This document shows positions 61,116 through 64,000 of a DNA stretch of 64,000 nt, piece after piece. The DNA lies in NCBI RefSeq assembly GCF_024347415.1, contig NZ_AP025476.1, positions 3,162,001 to 3,226,000 of the forward strand. The letters run 5' to 3'. The notes below the pieces were generated by a model, which saw only the letters and a list, made by a program, of their open reading frames with translations, was not told the origin of the DNA and searched no databases. Source of the stretch: Vibrio crassostreae. GTDB lineage: Bacteria > Pseudomonadota > Gammaproteobacteria > Enterobacterales > Vibrionaceae. Each line of letters opens with the position of its first letter. Positions within the stretch are counted from its first letter, which is position 1. The position numbers and the translations under genes were made by a program.

Positions 61116-61151
61116 GTAAAGTGACGTTTAGAAAGCGTAAAGAATCGTAAA
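61116..61151. promoter_or_regulatory. CpxR binding boxes between cpxP and cpxR
   Basis: A perfect direct-repeat CpxR box GTAAA-GAATC-GTAAA spans 61137-61151. A second, weaker one (GTAAA-GTGAC-GTTTA) starts at 61116. Both lie between divergent cpxP and cpxR, so CpxR would drive cpxP and its own operon. Confidence 0.85.
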
Positions 61152-61222
61152 GAGTGAAAGTTGACGAATAATTAGCAGTATTATTAACCTGTAAATAGCA
61201 GATAACCGATTAAGGCTTCCCA

Positions 61223-61912
61223 ATGGCGAACATTCTTCTTATTGATGACGACACCGAGTTAACCAGCTTACTCAAAGACATTCTGAGCTTTGAGGGCTTC
61301 ACTGTTTCCGAAGCCAATGATGGCTATGCGGGACTTGAAGCTATCAATGATGAGATTGACCTGATTCTTTTGGATGTGATGATGCCGCGTCTTAATGGCA
61401 TGGAGACACTAAAGAAACTGAGAGAAAATTGGGAAACGCCCGTGCTGATGCTGACCGCAAAAGGCGAAGAGATCGACCGTGTAATTGGCCTTGAACTTGG
61501 CGCAGACGATTATCTACCTAAGCCTTTCAGTGACAGAGAGTTGTTAGCGCGTATTCGTGCCATTTTGCGTCGGACTCAAACCACCACTGCACCTAAAGCG
61601 GTCAGTGACAAGGTTCAATATCAAGACATCGAAGTCTTCCCTGGTAAACAAGAAGCCTACTGCAATGGTCAGCTCATCGACCTCACCACAACCGAGTTCG
61701 CACTACTGAGTCACCTTATCCAAAATCCAGGGCAAGTGATCACCAAAGAAGCATTGAGCCTAGATGTGTTGGGTAAAAGGCTTGCGGCGTTTGACCGCGC
61801 AATTGATATGCACATCTCCAATCTGCGTAAAAAGATTCCTGAGCGTAGCGACGGCAAATCTCGCATCAAAACCTTACGAGGCCGTGGTTACTTATTGGTA
61901 GAGGAAGATTAA
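61223..61912 (+). CDS. cpxR: Response regulator CpxR
   Basis: This 229-aa OmpR-family regulator has a receiver domain (residues 1-115) with the acid pair D8/D9, phosphoacceptor D51 (LILLDVMMP) and K101-like AKGEEID/PKPF, then a winged-helix DNA-binding domain (about 130-229, TTEFALLSHLIQNPGQVITK and IKTLRGRGYLLV). It regulates envelope-stress genes. Its stop overlaps the cpxA start by one base (TAATG), giving translational coupling. CpxR boxes lie about 75-105 bp upstream. Confidence 0.96.
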   Translation: MANILLIDDDTELTSLLKDILSFEGFTVSEANDGYAGLEAINDEIDLILLDVMMPRLNGMETLKKLRENWETPVLMLTAKGEEIDRVIGLELGADDYLPKPFSDRELLARIRAILRRTQTTTAPKAVSDKVQYQDIEVFPGKQEAYCNGQLIDLTTTEFALLSHLIQNPGQVITKEALSLDVLGKRLAAFDRAIDMHISNLRKKIPERSDGKSRIKTLRGRGYLLVEED

Positions 61913-63291
61913 TGCGTATCCCTAAAATCACCAGCTTATATGGACGTATCTTTGCTATCTTTTGGTTCACCATGTTACTGGTGCTTTTGTCGGTGCTGTC
62001 ACTTCCCCATTTAGATCCACGTGTAGCACGTGATGTGCCCGCGGATCATCTCAATAAGTTAGAGCGTATCGCTAAATTCACAGAGAAACGCTACGCCAAA
62101 GAACCGAATCTGGGCAAAATTGTGTTCCAACTTGAGGCACCACGTAGCCGCAAGGATTCTCGCGCCCGCATCTACTTAACCGACCTTGAAGGAGCAGTCC
62201 TTACCTCTAAGAGACATTCAGACTACAAGTTGAAGGCAATTCGAAACTTTGTGACCTCAATTGAGAACCCTGAAGTGCCGAAGCAGAAGCTATACGGGCA
62301 CTACATGGTCGCAGGTCCAGTACCGATCAAACTGGCGGGCGAAGAGTTGTTGATGTATGCCGGAGTGAAATGGAATCAACCACCGCCATTCTTGTTACGC
62401 CTGTTTGATAAACCTCTGCAGCTTTTGCTTGCCGTGATGTTAGCCAGTACCCCGCTATTATTATGGTTAGCTTGGGCATTGAGCCAACCTGCTCGCAGGC
62501 TCGAACGCGCAGCCCAGCGCGTAGCGAAAGGTCAATTTGAAGTCGATCCAACACTTGAAAAAGGCACTTCAGAATTCAGACAAGCGGGTGAGAGCTTTAA
62601 CCAGATGGTAGAAGCGGTAAACCAGATGATTTCGGGGCAACAGCGACTGCTCTCTGATATTTCACACGAGCTCCGCTCCCCACTGACACGTCTGCGTATG
62701 GCCAATGCACTAGCGATTCGTAAACAAGGCGAGAGCCAAGAGTTAGAACGCATTGACACCGAAGCACAACGTCTGGAACAGATGATCAGTGAGCTACTGA
62801 CGCTATCTCGTATGCAAGTCGACAGCCACATTACTCGTGAGGTTCAACCTATCTCGAGCCTATGGGAAGAGATCTTAAAAGACGCACAGTTTGAAGCTGA
62901 ACAGATGGGTAAACAACTGACGTTCTCGGAGATCCCTGAGCGTTCTATTTCGGGTAACCCTAAGCTGCTGATGAGTGCGTTAGACAACATTACGCGTAAC
63001 GCCATCTACTACGGCAAAGACCAAGTCGATGTGCAGTTCCACGTTGTACAAGATCAGCTGACAATTTGCGTCAATGATAATGGTGATGGTGTACCTGATG
63101 ATGAATTAGATTCTATCTTCAGACCTTTCTATCGCGTTTCAACTGCCCGTGATCGCAATACCGGAGGTACTGGGCTTGGGTTAACCATTACTGAGAGTGC
63201 GATTCGCCAACACAGCGGCACCATCACGGCAAGCCGAAGCCAGTTAGGTGGATTACAACTCGAAATCACCCTACCTATCTTACCGGTGTAA
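61912..63291 (+). CDS. cpxA: Sensor histidine kinase CpxA
   Basis: This 459-aa kinase has membrane helices at about residues 10-30 and 165-188 enclosing a periplasmic sensor domain. A HAMP domain follows (about 185-240), then a DHp domain with the phosphorylated His in SDISHELRSPLTRLR (near 248) and an ATPase domain (NITRNAIYYG, VNDNGDGVPDDEL, GGTGLGLTITESA). It phosphorylates and dephosphorylates CpxR in response to envelope stress. It overlaps cpxR by one base. Confidence 0.95.
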   Translation: MRIPKITSLYGRIFAIFWFTMLLVLLSVLSLPHLDPRVARDVPADHLNKLERIAKFTEKRYAKEPNLGKIVFQLEAPRSRKDSRARIYLTDLEGAVLTSKRHSDYKLKAIRNFVTSIENPEVPKQKLYGHYMVAGPVPIKLAGEELLMYAGVKWNQPPPFLLRLFDKPLQLLLAVMLASTPLLLWLAWALSQPARRLERAAQRVAKGQFEVDPTLEKGTSEFRQAGESFNQMVEAVNQMISGQQRLLSDISHELRSPLTRLRMANALAIRKQGESQELERIDTEAQRLEQMISELLTLSRMQVDSHITREVQPISSLWEEILKDAQFEAEQMGKQLTFSEIPERSISGNPKLLMSALDNITRNAIYYGKDQVDVQFHVVQDQLTICVNDNGDGVPDDELDSIFRPFYRVSTARDRNTGGTGLGLTITESAIRQHSGTITASRSQLGGLQLEITLPILPV

Positions 63292-63313
63292 TACCCCCAC
63301 AAAGATCGCAGTT

Positions 63314-63332
63314 GATAATGATTGTCATTATC
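63314..63332 (+). promoter_or_regulatory. Fur box upstream of sodA
   Basis: GATAATGATTGTCATTATC matches 17 of 19 positions of the Fur consensus GATAATGATAATCATTATC, with CATTAT continuing the repeat. It is 36-54 bp upstream of sodA. Iron-loaded Fur would repress the gene. Confidence 0.9.
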
Positions 63333-63367
63333 ATTATGGTAAATCCTCTAATTAAGGAGGATTTACC

Positions 63368-63985
63368 ATGTCTCACATTTTCCCTGAACTGCCCTACGCT
63401 TACGATGCCCTAGAACCTTACATTGATGCTAAAACGATGGAAGTGCATTACAGTAAACACCATAGAACCTACTACGATAAGTTTGTTGCGGCGGTGTCTG
63501 GCAGCGAACTAGAACAGCAATCTCTGACCGAGATATTCGCAAACATCTCACAGCACAGCCCGGCAGTTCGCAACAATGGTGGCGGCTACTACAATCACAT
63601 CTTGTATTGGAACTGCATGTCGCAAGACGGCGGTGGAGAACCGACAGGCGAACTTGGTGATGCTATCAAGAGCGCATTCGGAGATTTCGAGACGTTCCAA
63701 GAACAGTTCGCTCAAGCGGCAATCAATACCTTTGGTTCAGGCTTTGCGTGGTTAGTAGTAGAACAAGGACAACTGAAAATCATCTCAACCTCAAACCAAG
63801 ATAACCCGTGGATGGATACCATCGCCAGCAAAGGTGAGCCAATTCTTGCGCTGGATGTTTGGGAACACGCTTACTACATCAGCTACCAAAACCGCCGCCC
63901 TGATTACATCAACGCATGGTGGAATGTGGTGAATTGGAATGCGGTTGCTGAAAACTATGCACAGGCACTCGCGAATAAAGCGTAA
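63368..63985 (+). CDS. sodA: Manganese superoxide dismutase
   Basis: This 205-aa enzyme dismutates superoxide in the cytoplasm. Metal ligands are His in EVHYSKHHRTYYDKF (near 27), His in YYNHILYWNCMS (near 78), and Asp and His in LALDVWEHAYY. The C-terminal NQDNP and GSGFAWLV blocks place the second-sphere Gln as in Mn enzymes rather than iron SodB. AAGGAGGA lies upstream of the ATG. The Fur box agrees with induction under iron limitation, as known for E. coli sodA. Confidence 0.9.
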   Translation: MSHIFPELPYAYDALEPYIDAKTMEVHYSKHHRTYYDKFVAAVSGSELEQQSLTEIFANISQHSPAVRNNGGGYYNHILYWNCMSQDGGGEPTGELGDAIKSAFGDFETFQEQFAQAAINTFGSGFAWLVVEQGQLKIISTSNQDNPWMDTIASKGEPILALDVWEHAYYISYQNRRPDYINAWWNVVNWNAVAENYAQALANKA

Positions 63986-64000
63986 GCGAATGGTGGTGAA

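Overview
The window reads as a stretch of the large chromosome of a Vibrio, or a very close relative. Signs of this are an AphA quorum-sensing regulator, a competence-type PilMNOPQ cluster beside PBP1a, an argH fused to an acetyltransferase domain, a peroxiredoxin-glutaredoxin hybrid beside oxyR, and an extracellular nuclease ending in a GlyGly-CTERM tail. Nearly all of it is conserved core chromosome. I see no prophage, transposase, integron, CRISPR array, restriction or defence island, rRNA or tRNA.

Layout. 1-3.5 kb: arginine succinyltransferase catabolic genes (astC-astA-astD, minus strand; astD is cut by the window edge). 4-7.4 kb: pabA and the nuclease. 7.7-14.7 kb: the minus-strand block aroK-aroB-damX-dam-rpe-gph-trpS. 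14.9-19.4 kb: pilMNOPQ, divergent from mrcA (19.5-22.1 kb). 22.2-25.8 kb: an oxidative-stress group of oxyR, the Prx-Grx hybrid and a dihydrolipoamide-dehydrogenase-like flavoprotein. 26-33.6 kb: a RidA-family gene, a small Cys4 membrane protein, then arginine biosynthesis (argC-argB-argG and argH(A) on minus, argE divergent). 33.9-37.4 kb: ppc and aphA. 37.5-42.8 kb: methionine genes metF, metB-metL and metJ with tandem Met boxes. 43-44.9 kb: malic enzyme and ribosomal protein L31. 45.2-54.8 kb: priA, cytR, ftsN, hslV, hslU, menA, rraA, zapB and glpX, in the order seen in enteric bacteria but without glpF and glpK between zapB and glpX. 55-57 kb: a SufR-like metalloregulator, two DUF proteins and a CHMI-family isomerase. 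57.2-60.4 kb: tpiA, pfkA and fieF. 60.5-64 kb: cpxP, divergent from cpxRA, then sodA.

Regulation can be read directly in many gaps: Met boxes (two arrays), ARG-box half-sites phased at exactly 21 bp in three gaps, a direct-repeat CpxR box, a 17/19 Fur box before sodA, an OxyR-like site, a sigma-32-like promoter before hslVU, a CRP-like site before cytR and a PurR-like box before glpX. Several gene starts were moved from the longest frame to an internal start with a better Shine-Dalgarno or family fit (astA, pabA, xds, pilM, pilN, pilP, lpd-like, argG, argE, ppc, metB, ftsN, pfkA, fieF).

Nothing here amounts to a clearly new multigene system. The least explained items are a four-unit 19-bp phased repeat in front of the SufR-like regulator, a cluster of inverted repeats between pfkA and fieF, a 21-bp palindrome just upstream of astC, palindromes between pilQ and aroK, and a Cys-rich tail on the lpd-like flavoprotein.
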